This document shows, piece after piece, positions 56,033-64,000 of a stretch of DNA of 64,000 nt. The notes under the pieces are model-generated. The model was not told the origin of the DNA. It did not search any database and saw only the letters and a list, made by a program, of their open reading frames with translations. How positions within the stretch are numbered: the first letter of the stretch is position 1; each line of letters begins with the position of its first letter. The stretch is taken from assembly GCF_027706745.1 (NCBI RefSeq), contig NZ_JAQFWP010000028.1, positions 16,870 through 80,869 of the forward strand, read 5' to 3'. Both the position numbers and the translations under genes were made by a program. The stretch comes from Nocardiopsis suaedae (GTDB lineage Bacteria > Actinomycetota > Actinomycetes > Streptosporangiales > Streptosporangiaceae).

Positions 56033-56962
56033 CTACCCGCCCCGGTGGCTGAAGGCCTGGATGCGCTCGGTGATCTCCTTGCTGAGGGGGGCGATGCGGG
56101 CGAAGTAGTCGGGGACGTCGGGGCCGCTTCCCGGAGCCCAGGCGACCACGCCGACCAGGCGGCCGCCGGAGACCAGGGGCGCACCGCTGTCGCTCGCCCG
56201 GACGGTGAGCGGCCGCTCCGTGCCGGCGCACAGGTAGTCGTGGGTGTCGTAGGTGACGCCGTGCAGGGTCGGCGGGAGGACCTTGGTGCTCTCGCGAGCA
56301 CGCCGCAGGCACTCCCGGTCGGGTGCGACGGTGGTCGGCGCCTGCCAGAGGACGGGTTCGTCCTGGGGCGAGACGCGCCAGCCGAGTAGGCGTGCCCCGG
56401 TGTCGTTTCCTGAGGGCGGGTCCGACGGTGAGGCCAAGGGGAGAGGCTCTCCGGGCATCTCCTCCTCGAGGAGGATCAGAGCGAGGTCCGCCGCCTCCTG
56501 CCGCCGCTGTCCGAACACGCCGCCCAGGAAGGACTGCCGCGGTGCCTCGGCGTAGCCCGGCTCGATCCAGAACGCGGCGGCGTTCCTGGTGTGCCCGTCG
56601 TCCGTGCGGAGGTCGGTGCGGCCCGCGGTGACCGTGACCTGCTCCGGGGTGCTCCCCAAGAGGCAGTGCCCGGCGGTCACGACGGCCTTCGGAGCGACGA
56701 GCGTGCCCGCGCAGCCCTTGTGAGAGGGGGTGTCCGGGGATTCTTCGGGGAAGCCGACGGCCACCACCCACGGGTACGTGTCGGTCGACGCGGGCCCACT
56801 TCCCGGGATCCTGCCGGGGTCGGGCCGGGCCAGCTCCCAGGCCAACGCTCCGGCATAGAGCAGGACCGGCACCAGGAGCAGCGCCGCGGTCTTCAAGAGG
56901 ATCCGGCCCCACTTCCGCTGCGGACCGTTCCGGTGTCCCGTTCGGTCAGAGATCGTGCCCAC
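56033..56962 (-). CDS. Membrane-anchored trypsin-like serine protease (S1 family)
   Basis: A 309-aa protein. An N-terminal signal anchor (about residues 18-40) precedes a chymotrypsin-fold protease. The triad is visible: His in VVTAGHCLLG, Asp in ADLALILLEE and Ser in ASDSGAPLV. The last departs from the usual GDSGGP by Ser for Gly before Asp and Ala for Gly after Ser. Cysteines around the His loop (KGCAGTLV, AGHC) would form the standard disulfide. Substrate is unknown; secretion across the membrane is expected. The GTG at 56962 is chosen because it begins a plausible cytoplasmic stub; a TGTAAT -10-like box lies about 25-30 bp upstream on the minus strand. Confidence 0.85.
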   Translation of the reverse strand: MGTISDRTGHRNGPQRKWGRILLKTAALLLVPVLLYAGALAWELARPDPGRIPGSGPASTDTYPWVVAVGFPEESPDTPSHKGCAGTLVAPKAVVTAGHCLLGSTPEQVTVTAGRTDLRTDDGHTRNAAAFWIEPGYAEAPRQSFLGGVFGQRRQEAADLALILLEEEMPGEPLPLASPSDPPSGNDTGARLLGWRVSPQDEPVLWQAPTTVAPDRECLRRARESTKVLPPTLHGVTYDTHDYLCAGTERPLTVRASDSGAPLVSGGRLVGVVAWAPGSGPDVPDYFARIAPLSKEITERIQAFSHRGG

Positions 56963-57228
56963 CCCCGTACGCCGTCCGGCAGATGGCGCGATTACAGCCG
57001 ATGCCCAGGGGCGCTGTAATCCTCCGATGGGACCGCTCCAAAGCTCCGAAAGTGGTAGGTCTCTCTGGGGACACCCGGACGCGGGGGCTCTTTCGTGTCG
57101 TGAGGCGTCACCGGAGGCCGGGGGGGAACGGACATGAGGTCGATCCCCCGCATCGGCAGCATGGCGAACGCCCACTCGCCGATCATCCGGCCTGAGGCCC
57201 CGGTGCGGGCGGCGGCCCGGGGCGGTCC

Positions 57229-57531
57229 TCAGGTGTCCAGAGCGCGCAGGGCCCGCTCCCAGCGGGCGCGCCGATCGGGGAGCGGCTGTTCCCACCACGG
57301 GGCGCCGCGCTCGCCCAGGCCCGTCTTGGCCGTGTGCACCCGGGCGCGGGCCTGCCGCTCACCCTCCCGGTCGCCCGCGCGGCGTGCCGCGCCGACGGCG
57401 CGCCGCGCGCCCATCAGGTGGTGCACCAGGCGGCGGCGGACCTCCTCGGGCAGCTCCGGGTCCGAGGCGCGCCACCGGCGTCCCCCGATCAGGAGGTGGT
57501 GCCCGTCGTCGGACCGCGCCGTGTCCCCCAT
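57229..57531 (-). CDS. Small conserved actinobacterial protein, unknown function
   Basis: A 100-aa basic soluble protein. HLLIGGRRWRASDPELPEEVRRRLVHHLMGARRAVG is a pattern I recall from streptomycete proteins sometimes labelled biopolymer transporter Tol, a label not supported by any domain here. It ends in an Arg-rich helix (DRRARWERALRALDT). There is no membrane segment. The ATG at 57531 is the natural start. It lies 76 bp downstream of the next small gene on the same strand. Confidence 0.7.
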   Translation of the reverse strand: MGDTARSDDGHHLLIGGRRWRASDPELPEEVRRRLVHHLMGARRAVGAARRAGDREGERQARARVHTAKTGLGERGAPWWEQPLPDRRARWERALRALDT

Positions 57532-57607
57532 TCCCCGGTCATGCCCGGCGGGCGCCGGGCGGACACCGCGCGGTCCGGCACCGCCGGAACCGGCCGGAAC
57601 CCTCCGG

Positions 57608-57919
57608 TCACGCGTCCGTGGCGCCCACGAGCCAGGCGACCTTCCGGGCGGTCAGCGGGATGCTCTCGCTGGTGCCCAGGTGGACGCCGAACGACGCGAG
57701 GAAGGCGTGGCCGTGCTCGCGGCGCTCGCAGCCCACGTCCTCGACGGCGTACTCGGACTCGGGGTTGCTCACTCTCAGCACCGGCGGCTCCCTGCGGATC
57801 ACCCGCGTGCCCACGCCGTACTTGGCGAGGGCTTCGGCCAGGCGCGAGAGCTGCTCGCTCTCGGCCGTCTCGGCGGGCGGCGGCGCCGTACGGGAACGCG
57901 CGTTCTTCTTCTTGGCCAT
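57608..57919 (-). CDS. Hypothetical protein, 103 aa
   Basis: A small soluble protein with a Lys/Arg-rich start (MAKKKNARSRTAPPP). A helix follows (ESEQLSRLAEALAKYGVGTRVI), then beta-like segments including PVLRVSNPESEYAVEDVGCERREHGHAFLASFG. I recognise no family. Codon bias matches its neighbours, the ATG at 57919 is preceded on the minus strand by GAGGAGGCGCC (a strong ribosome-binding site), and no competing frame is better, so it is likely expressed. It may be co-transcribed with the 100-aa gene downstream. Confidence 0.65.
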   Translation of the reverse strand: MAKKKNARSRTAPPPAETAESEQLSRLAEALAKYGVGTRVIRREPPVLRVSNPESEYAVEDVGCERREHGHAFLASFGVHLGTSESIPLTARKVAWLVGATDA

Positions 57920-58078
57920 GGCGCCTCCTCACGCTCGGAATGCCTTGACTCCACTGCCATTGTCACCCTGGGTAGCGTTACTGAACCGTAGCCGCGGCCG
58001 CGACACGCCGGACCGGTCGTGGCGGGCGGCCCCACCTGGGGAGATGGTGGCGGGTGAGCACCCAGGGGGAGGGGCACC

Positions 58079-60085
58079 GTGAAGATCGCTTTTCTGATCG
58101 TGGACCGCGACCACATCGGGGGTGTGGTCAGCGCCGTGCACAACATGGCGGGGGCGCTCGCGGCGCGGCACGACGTGGAGGTGGTGGCCCTGCGCCGGGC
58201 CCGGACCGCGTCCACGTTCCCGCTCGACCCGCGCGTGCGGGTGGTGAACCTGACCGACGTGCGCCCCGAGTCGCCCACCGGCGACGCCGAGGACCCGCTC
58301 GCGGCGCAGCGGCCGAAGGTCTACCCCGGCGACCCCGGTCAGGCGCCCCCGAAGGTGAGCCGCCTGACCGAGCTGCGCCTGCTGCGCTACCTGGCCGAGA
58401 CCGACGCCGACGCCGTCGTCAGCTCCAACCCGAAGATCACCGTGGTCCTGGCGCGCGCCGAGGGCGGGGACCACCTGCGCCTGGCCCAGGAGCACTCCCA
58501 CCCCTGGGCCTACGCGCCCGACCTGAAGCGCGAGGTGTACGCGGCCTACCGCTCCATGGACGCCGTCACCGTGCTCACCCCGGAGACCGCGGAGCGCACA
58601 CAGGCCGACTCCGGCGGCGGGCACTACATGCCGGTGGTGCCCAACTGCGTGCCCCCCGCGGGCGGGGGCGGCCTGAGCGCGGGCGGGGCCCCGCTGGTCG
58701 TCACCGGCGGCGTGCTCAAGCCGCACAAGGGCTTCGACGTGCTCGCGGAGGCGTTCGCCCGGGTGAGCGGGGAGTTCCCCGAATGGGGGCTGCGCATCTA
58801 CGGGGGCGGCCCCGACGCGCGGCGCATCCGGTCCGTGATCGAGGAGCGCGGGGTGTACGAGCGGGCCCACCTTATGGGCCCCACCGAGCGGCTGCCCTGG
58901 GAGCTGGCCAAGGGGGCGGTGTTCGTGCTGCCCTCCAAACGGGAGCCGTTCGGCAACGTGCTGGTGGAGGCCATGTCGATCGGCCTGCCGGTGGTGAGCG
59001 CCGACTGCGACCACGGGCCGCGCAACATCATGACCTCCGGCAAGGAGGGGCTGCTGGTGCCGCCCGGGGACGCCGGGGCGACCGCCGACGCGCTGCGGGC
59101 GCTGTTGGGCGACCCGCGCGCCCGCGCGGAGATGGGCGGGGCGGCGCGGGCCGGGGCCGAGCGGTTCGGCGAGGGCCCCAGCGCCGACCGCTTCGAGGCG
59201 GTGCTGGAGGAGGCGGCCCGGTGGCGCGGTGCGCGGTCGGTGCGCGGCCGCCTGTCCGTTGAGGACGGCTCGGGCGATGTGCGGATCTCCCTGGAGGGGG
59301 CCCCGGAGGGGGCGGAGGTGGTCCTGCGTCCGCGCACCGGCGCGGCGGGCGCGGCCGGGGCGGCCGTGTTCCCGGTGGACGGCGGGACGGCCCTCGTCCC
59401 CCGGCAGGAGGGCCCCGGTGAAGGGGAGTGGACGGTGGCGGTGCGCGGCCCCGACGGTGTCGAGGCGGCGGTCGCCGACGGGGGCTGCGACACCGCGGGC
59501 TACCTGGCGGCGCCGCGGCTGTCCCGGGAGGCGCCGGGGCTGCGGGCGCTGCTGCCGTATGTGGCCGACGACGGGTCCCCGGCGGTGCGCAGCCGTGTGC
59601 GGACGGTCCATGCCGAGGTCCGGTCCGTGCGCACGGGGGACGGGGCGATCACCCTCCAGGGGGATCTCTGGGGCGCCGAGCCCGGCGCGGGGGCGCGGGT
59701 GGAGGCGCTGCGCAGGGGCAGCGGTGTGTGCGAGGTGTCCGCCCCGGCGGAGCCGACCGGCGGCTCCGGGTTCCGCGCGACCCTGCCCGCGTGCGCGTTC
59801 GCGTCCCGCTTCGGGGACGGGGAGCCCGTCTGGGACCTGTGGCTGATCCCTGGGGAGGGCGCCGAGCGTACGGGACTGTGCCGCCTGGACACCGATGTGC
59901 TGCGGACGACCCCGGTCTTCACCCACCCGGAGGCGGTCGTCCCGGGCCCGCGCCGACCGGGGGCCCAGACGGGCCCGCTGGGACTGCTGGGCCCGTTGGG
60001 ACTGCTCAAGCAGCGGAGGTACACGGTGCGGGTGTACTTCTCCAGCGCCGACCGCCTCGCGGTGAAGGTCGTCCCGGCCCCGTGA
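58079..60085 (+). CDS. GT4 glycosyltransferase with C-terminal beta-rich modules
   Basis: A 668-aa protein. Residues 1-380 are a GT-B glycosyltransferase. IVDRDHIGGVVSAVHNMAGAL is the donor-side glycine loop. GGVLKPHKGFDVLAEAFARV and PSKREPFGNVLVEAMSIGLPVVSADC carry the GT4 EX7E motif. About 290 further residues hold two beta-rich modules (near 395-460 and 515-595, the latter with GAITLQGDLWGAEPGAG and VWDLWLIPG). These resemble modules in the convergent 1210-aa gene. It probably adds sugars to a wall polymer such as teichoic acid, which is inferred from context. The GTG at 58079 is preceded by GGGGGAGGGG. The genes converge, with 12 bp between the stops. Confidence 0.85.
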   Translation: MKIAFLIVDRDHIGGVVSAVHNMAGALAARHDVEVVALRRARTASTFPLDPRVRVVNLTDVRPESPTGDAEDPLAAQRPKVYPGDPGQAPPKVSRLTELRLLRYLAETDADAVVSSNPKITVVLARAEGGDHLRLAQEHSHPWAYAPDLKREVYAAYRSMDAVTVLTPETAERTQADSGGGHYMPVVPNCVPPAGGGGLSAGGAPLVVTGGVLKPHKGFDVLAEAFARVSGEFPEWGLRIYGGGPDARRIRSVIEERGVYERAHLMGPTERLPWELAKGAVFVLPSKREPFGNVLVEAMSIGLPVVSADCDHGPRNIMTSGKEGLLVPPGDAGATADALRALLGDPRARAEMGGAARAGAERFGEGPSADRFEAVLEEAARWRGARSVRGRLSVEDGSGDVRISLEGAPEGAEVVLRPRTGAAGAAGAAVFPVDGGTALVPRQEGPGEGEWTVAVRGPDGVEAAVADGGCDTAGYLAAPRLSREAPGLRALLPYVADDGSPAVRSRVRTVHAEVRSVRTGDGAITLQGDLWGAEPGAGARVEALRRGSGVCEVSAPAEPTGGSGFRATLPACAFASRFGDGEPVWDLWLIPGEGAERTGLCRLDTDVLRTTPVFTHPEAVVPGPRRPGAQTGPLGLLGPLGLLKQRRYTVRVYFSSADRLAVKVVPAP

Positions 60086-60097
60086 CGGCCGTGCCCG

Positions 60098-63000
60098 TCA
60101 GCGGTCCCCGGTGTCCGCGCCTTCCGGGGCGTCCGCGGCCCGCCTCGGGGCGGGGGCCGAGACCGTCCCACCGCCTCCGCCGGGGCCGAAGACCGCGTCC
60201 ACCACCCGCGCCGCCGCCTTGCCGTCGTCCAGGGGGCAGAACCGCTCTACGAACGCCTCGTACCGGTCCCGGTGGTCCAGCCGCACCGCGTCGGCGGCGC
60301 GGACCGCCTCCACCAGCCCCTCCTGGTCCTTGATCAGCGGCCCCGGCGCGACCTCCTCGAAGTCGAAGTAGAAGCCGCGCAGCCGGTCCCGGTACTCCTC
60401 CAGGTCGTAGGTGTAGAAGAGCATCGGGCGCCCGGTGTTGGCGAAGTCGAACATCAGCGACGAGTAGTCGGTCACCAGGACGTCCGCCACCAGGAACAGC
60501 TCCTGCACCTCCGGGTAGGCCGACACGTCCCGGACGAAGCCGTCGCCCGCGCCCGGCACCCGGTCGACGATGTTGGGGTGGCGCCGCACCAGCAGCACGT
60601 GCTCCCCGCCCAGCGCCTCGCGCATCCGCTCCATGTCCAGCCGCAGGTCCAGCTTGTACTTGCCGGGCGAGTAGAACTTGTCGTCCCGCCACGTCGGCGC
60701 GTACAGCACCACCTTCTTCCCCTCGGGAAGCCCCAGCCGCCTGCGCACCGCGCGCGCGGTCTCCTCGCGCTCGGGCGAGTGGAAGATGTCGTTGCGCGGG
60801 TACCCGGTCTCCAGCACCGTCCCCTCGAACCGGAAGGCCCGGCGCAGGATGGGCGTGGCCCACGGGCTGGGCGAGACCAGGTAGTCCCACTGCCGCACCT
60901 CGCGGGCGAGGCGCTCGTGGTACGAGGCGTCGTGCGAGGCGAACCGGACGTTCTCGATGTCGAACCCGATCCGCTTGAGCATCGACCCGTGCCAGGTCTG
61001 GACGACCCGCTGCCCCTCGCGCTTGTCGAACCATCGCGGGAGGTGCGCGTTGGTGACGATCACTTCCGAGGTCGCCAGCGCCTCGAAGTACTCCCGGCTC
61101 GCGTGCGGGACCGGGCGGAGCTCCTGTGGCGTGCGCACCTGGCGGTCCCGGACCAGCCACAGCGACGGCGCGGCCGCCCCTCTGCGGCGCAGCTCCTCGG
61201 AGATCACGCGCGGGCTGTCGGAGTACTGCTTGCCCGAGTAGCTCTCGAAGTAGACCTGGGACCGCACCCGCAGCCCCCGGAGTCCCGGGTAGACCTCCTC
61301 GCGCAGGCGCTTCTGCGCCCGGGAGCCGCGCTCCTCGGGGAGCAGGGCCGGGCCGACGGTCAGCACCGGATCGGTGCGGTCGGCGGCGTCGAGGACCGCC
61401 GGGCACTCCGGGGCGTCGTGCGCGGCGGGCAGCCCCGCCAGCAGGCCGGGAGTCGTCTGGACCGGGATGAGGCGCGCGGCCGGGCCGTCGTGGGCGCCGT
61501 CGCCGCCGGCCTTCATGAACAGCCGATAGGAGCCGGACGCCAGGGGAAGCGTGCCCGCCATGCGGGGCACCGCGTCGACCGGGATGCGCGCCTCGAACGC
61601 CTCCCCGTCCATGGCCATGGGGAAGGCGACCTCCTCATGCCGCCCCTTGGCCTTGATGACCAGCGAGCGGTCGTCGGCGGAGTCGCGGCCGCCGGGAAGG
61701 GTGCCCTGCAGCACCAGCACGCGCCCGTCCCAGTGCGCCGCCTCCAGACGCGGCCGGGGGACCGACACGTGGATGAGCGCGCTGCCGCGCCGGTCTTCCT
61801 CTACGGCGAGGCAGTGGTCGCCGTAGAGATGCGGGTGGGCCTCGCCCCCGGCGAGCGTGAGCGCGCGGGGTCCGCCGGAGACGTCGCTCCCGGCGGTCCC
61901 GGTGTCCCCGGCGGACCCGACCGCGCGGATCTCCCAGCGTTCACCGACCGCCGGTCCCCCGGAGGCGCGCCTTCGCTCCTCGAACCCGTCGGCCAGCGTG
62001 TCCACCGGGACCGGGCACCGGAAGCGCCCGTCCGCGCCGACGTCCAACGGCACCTCCAGGGTGCGGTCTCCGGGCAGTCGGCGCAGCCGGAGGGCGGCCC
62101 CGGGCGGCGGGTCGGCCAGCACGCCCTCCAGCACCAGGTCGCCATCGTGGAGCGTGTGCCCGGTGACCGCGGCGGACCCGTCGCTCACGAGCAGCCGCAG
62201 CCCGCCGACCCACACCGGGCGGGCCGTGAGGCCGGGGCCGACCTCGGCCGTCTCGGGGCGGCACGGCGCCCCCGCCACGGGGTGGGCGAGCGCGGCCGTG
62301 CGGGTGATGCCCCGGTTGAGCACGGTCAGCTCGATCCACCACTCGCCCGTCCCCGGGGACCGCCCCGCGGCCAGAGCGCGCGGGTCCACGGTGACGCGGT
62401 AGCCGCCCCAGTCGTGGCGCGCCCCGGCGTCGTCGGGCCCGGCGGTGTACTCGGCGGCGCGCAGGGACTCCACCGGCAGGCGGGTCCGCCTCCCGGTGGC
62501 CGCGTCGACCGCGTGCGCCCGCACGAACTGCTGGTAGCGGCGGTTGGGCCGCAGGTGCTTCAGGCAGACCCGGCCCTCGACCACGAGCCGCCCGTCCTCC
62601 CAGGCGACCCGCTCGGCCTTCTGCCGCAGCACCAGCTCGTCGTCGAGCCGGTAGATCCGCCGGGGGACGCGGGCGCGGCGGTCGTCCTTGAAGGGGTAGT
62701 CGCCGTAGAACCGCAGGCCGTGCCGGACGGCCCGGACCCGGCGGCGACCGCCGTCCCTCTCGAACGCCAGGACGTGCAGCAGCCGGTCGATGTCGCGGCG
62801 GCGCACCAGGTGCCATTTGAGGCGCTCGAAGGCGGGCAGGCGGGTGAGCGTGCGCGGGTGGCCGCGCCGCATGTACTCCCCGGCCAGGTCGCAGAAGAGG
62901 GCGCGGAAGGCGTCGTCGGCGTCGCCGAGGAGCTGCAGGAAGATGCGCAGGTCGCTGCCGAGGGCGATGGCGTCCCAGCGCAGCCGGTCCTCGGGGCGGC

Positions 63001-63730
63001 CGTGCCCGGCCAGGAAGTCGGCGGTGGCGCGCACCGCCCGGTACCGGTCGCGCAGGCCCTTGGGGTGCAGGCGGTCCTGGGTGATGGACGGGTCGTCGCC
63101 GGGGCGCTCGCGCCACAGGTAGACGGGGGCGGTGTGCACGTCCACCCCCGAGGCCAGGAAGTGCGCGGGGATGGCGACGCTGATGTCCTCGTAGAGGACG
63201 CCCTCGGGGAAGGCGAGGCCGTGGCGGTCCCAGAAGTCGCGCCGCCACACCTTGTTGGTGGCCAGCCGGTCGGTCAGCAGGTTCTCCCGCCGGGTGACGT
63301 GGGTGCCGACGGCGGCGTGCCGGAAAATGCGGCGGTGCATGGGGGACTGGCTGCTGCCGAGCTCGTTGTAGCGGTGGACGTTGCCGGTGGCGAAGTCCGA
63401 TCCGCTCTCCTGGAGCCCGGCGACCATGGCGCCGAAGGCGTACGGGGGGATGGCGTCGTCGCTGTCGACGAAGGCGAGGAAGTCGCCGTCGGCGTGGCGC
63501 ACCCCGGTGTTGCGTGCCGCGCCGAGCCCGGCGTTGTCCTGGCGGACGATCCGAACCCGCGGGTCCCGTTCGGCGTGCTCGGCGGCGATGCGGGCGCTGT
63601 CGTCGGGGGAGCCGTCGTCGACGACGACGATCTCCAGGTCGCCGAGCGTCTGCCCGCGGAGCGAGTCGAGGCAGGCGCCGAGGTACCTCTCGACGTTGTA
63701 CACGGGGACGATCACGCTGAGGACGGGCAT
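60098..63730 (-). CDS. Bifunctional GT2 glycosyltransferase / CDP-glycerol glycerophosphotransferase
   Basis: A 1210-aa fusion. Residues 1-210 are a GT-A GT2 domain (LSVIVPVYNVERYL, VVVDDGSPDDS, FVDSDDAIPP with the DxD). Residues about 375-745 hold three related beta-rich modules (recurring WEDGRLVVEG, LHDGDLVLEG, WDGRVLVLQG). Residues about 820-1180 are a TagB/TagF-type domain: QTWHGSMLKRIG, GYPRNDIF, RRHPNIVD and VLVTDYSSLMFDFA. TagF-type enzymes polymerise glycerol-phosphate from CDP-glycerol at the inner face of the membrane. The ATG at 63730 begins homology; no good ribosome-binding site is visible. An inverted repeat GGACAC-N3-GTGTCC (63763-63777) lies 33 bp upstream. Confidence 0.9.
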   Translation of the reverse strand: MPVLSVIVPVYNVERYLGACLDSLRGQTLGDLEIVVVDDGSPDDSARIAAEHAERDPRVRIVRQDNAGLGAARNTGVRHADGDFLAFVDSDDAIPPYAFGAMVAGLQESGSDFATGNVHRYNELGSSQSPMHRRIFRHAAVGTHVTRRENLLTDRLATNKVWRRDFWDRHGLAFPEGVLYEDISVAIPAHFLASGVDVHTAPVYLWRERPGDDPSITQDRLHPKGLRDRYRAVRATADFLAGHGRPEDRLRWDAIALGSDLRIFLQLLGDADDAFRALFCDLAGEYMRRGHPRTLTRLPAFERLKWHLVRRRDIDRLLHVLAFERDGGRRRVRAVRHGLRFYGDYPFKDDRRARVPRRIYRLDDELVLRQKAERVAWEDGRLVVEGRVCLKHLRPNRRYQQFVRAHAVDAATGRRTRLPVESLRAAEYTAGPDDAGARHDWGGYRVTVDPRALAAGRSPGTGEWWIELTVLNRGITRTAALAHPVAGAPCRPETAEVGPGLTARPVWVGGLRLLVSDGSAAVTGHTLHDGDLVLEGVLADPPPGAALRLRRLPGDRTLEVPLDVGADGRFRCPVPVDTLADGFEERRRASGGPAVGERWEIRAVGSAGDTGTAGSDVSGGPRALTLAGGEAHPHLYGDHCLAVEEDRRGSALIHVSVPRPRLEAAHWDGRVLVLQGTLPGGRDSADDRSLVIKAKGRHEEVAFPMAMDGEAFEARIPVDAVPRMAGTLPLASGSYRLFMKAGGDGAHDGPAARLIPVQTTPGLLAGLPAAHDAPECPAVLDAADRTDPVLTVGPALLPEERGSRAQKRLREEVYPGLRGLRVRSQVYFESYSGKQYSDSPRVISEELRRRGAAAPSLWLVRDRQVRTPQELRPVPHASREYFEALATSEVIVTNAHLPRWFDKREGQRVVQTWHGSMLKRIGFDIENVRFASHDASYHERLAREVRQWDYLVSPSPWATPILRRAFRFEGTVLETGYPRNDIFHSPEREETARAVRRRLGLPEGKKVVLYAPTWRDDKFYSPGKYKLDLRLDMERMREALGGEHVLLVRRHPNIVDRVPGAGDGFVRDVSAYPEVQELFLVADVLVTDYSSLMFDFANTGRPMLFYTYDLEEYRDRLRGFYFDFEEVAPGPLIKDQEGLVEAVRAADAVRLDHRDRYEAFVERFCPLDDGKAAARVVDAVFGPGGGGGTVSAPAPRRAADAPEGADTGDR

Positions 63731-64000
63731 GCGCAGTCCAATCGGAGCCGTTCCGGCGAACCGGACACAACGTGTCCATAGAGTATCTATGCAACTACGC
63801 AGAGTCATTTTCCGAGGTGTATGACACGCATTTCCGGCATGATCGCCCCGCCCGGCACCCGGGCGCCCGTGATGTCGGCCATCGGGGCAGAGGCGGCTCG
63901 GCTGGTTCCCCGCTGACGGGCCATGGCCGGGCGGCGGGCCTCTGCGGTGCGGGGTGGATGGCGGCGACGACGGAGGTCGGCGGCCCTACCTGCGGGTCAG
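63731..64000. other. Right-edge non-coding stretch
   Basis: Apart from the inverted repeat at 63763-63777 and an AT-richer patch (63775-63815) that may hold the promoter of the GT2/TagF gene, nothing is recognisable before the window ends. Confidence 0.35.

Noticed and set aside
57229..57531. Naming the 100-aa protein a Tol biopolymer transporter
   Set aside because: The label is a recalled database name; there is no membrane helix or Tol motif in the sequence.
60272..63781. A 1169-aa plus-strand open frame opposite the GT2/TagF fusion
   Set aside because: Compositional shadow; the minus strand has clear GT2 and CDP-glycerol transferase motifs at the right spacing.

Overview
This is one 64-kb stretch of chromosome from a high-GC actinomycete. 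Diagnostic content is mtrA-mtrB-lpqB, a trans-translation locus (smpB and ssrA) beside ftsE-ftsX, prfB, secA, a long-form ribosome hibernation factor, a 180-kDa class NAD-glutamate dehydrogenase and HicAB. The codon bias is very GC-rich. Several genes look leaderless, with a TAGNNT -10 box 6-8 nt before the start codon. The tmRNA tag (ANSQRTEFALAA) and the gene order suggest a Nocardiopsaceae relative (Nocardiopsis/Streptomonospora/Thermobifida); this is inference.

Layout. 1-4.5 kb: tail of an SGNH/acyltransferase gene, a MerR regulator, and two dissimilar S-adenosylhomocysteine hydrolase genes in tandem (a canonical ahcY and a shorter archaeal/Thermotoga-like paralogue). 3.7-11.8 kb: an envelope-associated block (RDD protein, SpoIIM-family protein, DUF58, MoxR ATPase, DUF4350, DUF4129, multi-pass Pro-rich membrane protein), interrupted by a decayed RpnC/transposase-like pseudogene. 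It leads into the divergently transcribed mtrA-mtrB-lpqB operon (12.3-16.6 kb), then a ComF-type phosphoribosyltransferase, hpf behind a long leader, a small membrane protein and secA.

22.4-29.4 kb: a self-contained PTS locus. A GntR regulator and the IIC permease run one way. A SIS-domain glucosamine-6-phosphate deaminase (NagB-II type), IIB, IIA, a HAD phosphatase, HPr and EI run the other way. A DasR-like inverted repeat lies between them. A VOC protein and a NagZ-like GH3 lipoprotein follow. 31.8-37.8 kb: an acyl-CoA dehydrogenase with a TetR-type palindrome, a HAD protein, HicAB, DUF6912, a MerR-VOC fusion with a textbook 19-bp-spacer MerR promoter, and pruA.

38.2-43.1 kb is the most unusual region. 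Four genes run on the minus strand: a coiled-coil/two-TM protein of unknown function, a SUKH (SMI1/KNR4) protein, a fusion of an unassigned ~210-residue domain to an AbiEii-like nucleotidyltransferase, and DUF4241. These families recur in polymorphic-toxin immunity and defence islands, so this is the best candidate for an undescribed system. A divergent HAD-like gene whose predicted nucleophile is Asn follows.

44.4-55.8 kb is core: NAD-GDH, prfB, ftsE, ftsX, smpB, a penicillin-binding-protein-like lipoprotein that has lost its SxxK, SxN and KTG motifs, and ssrA. 56-64 kb holds a trypsin-like protease, two small unknowns and two convergent wall-polymer glycosyltransferases: a GT4 enzyme and a 1210-aa GT2/CDP-glycerol glycerophosphotransferase fusion. 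Both carry copies of what looks like the same accessory beta-rich module. I saw no CRISPR array, tRNA, rRNA or intact insertion sequence.
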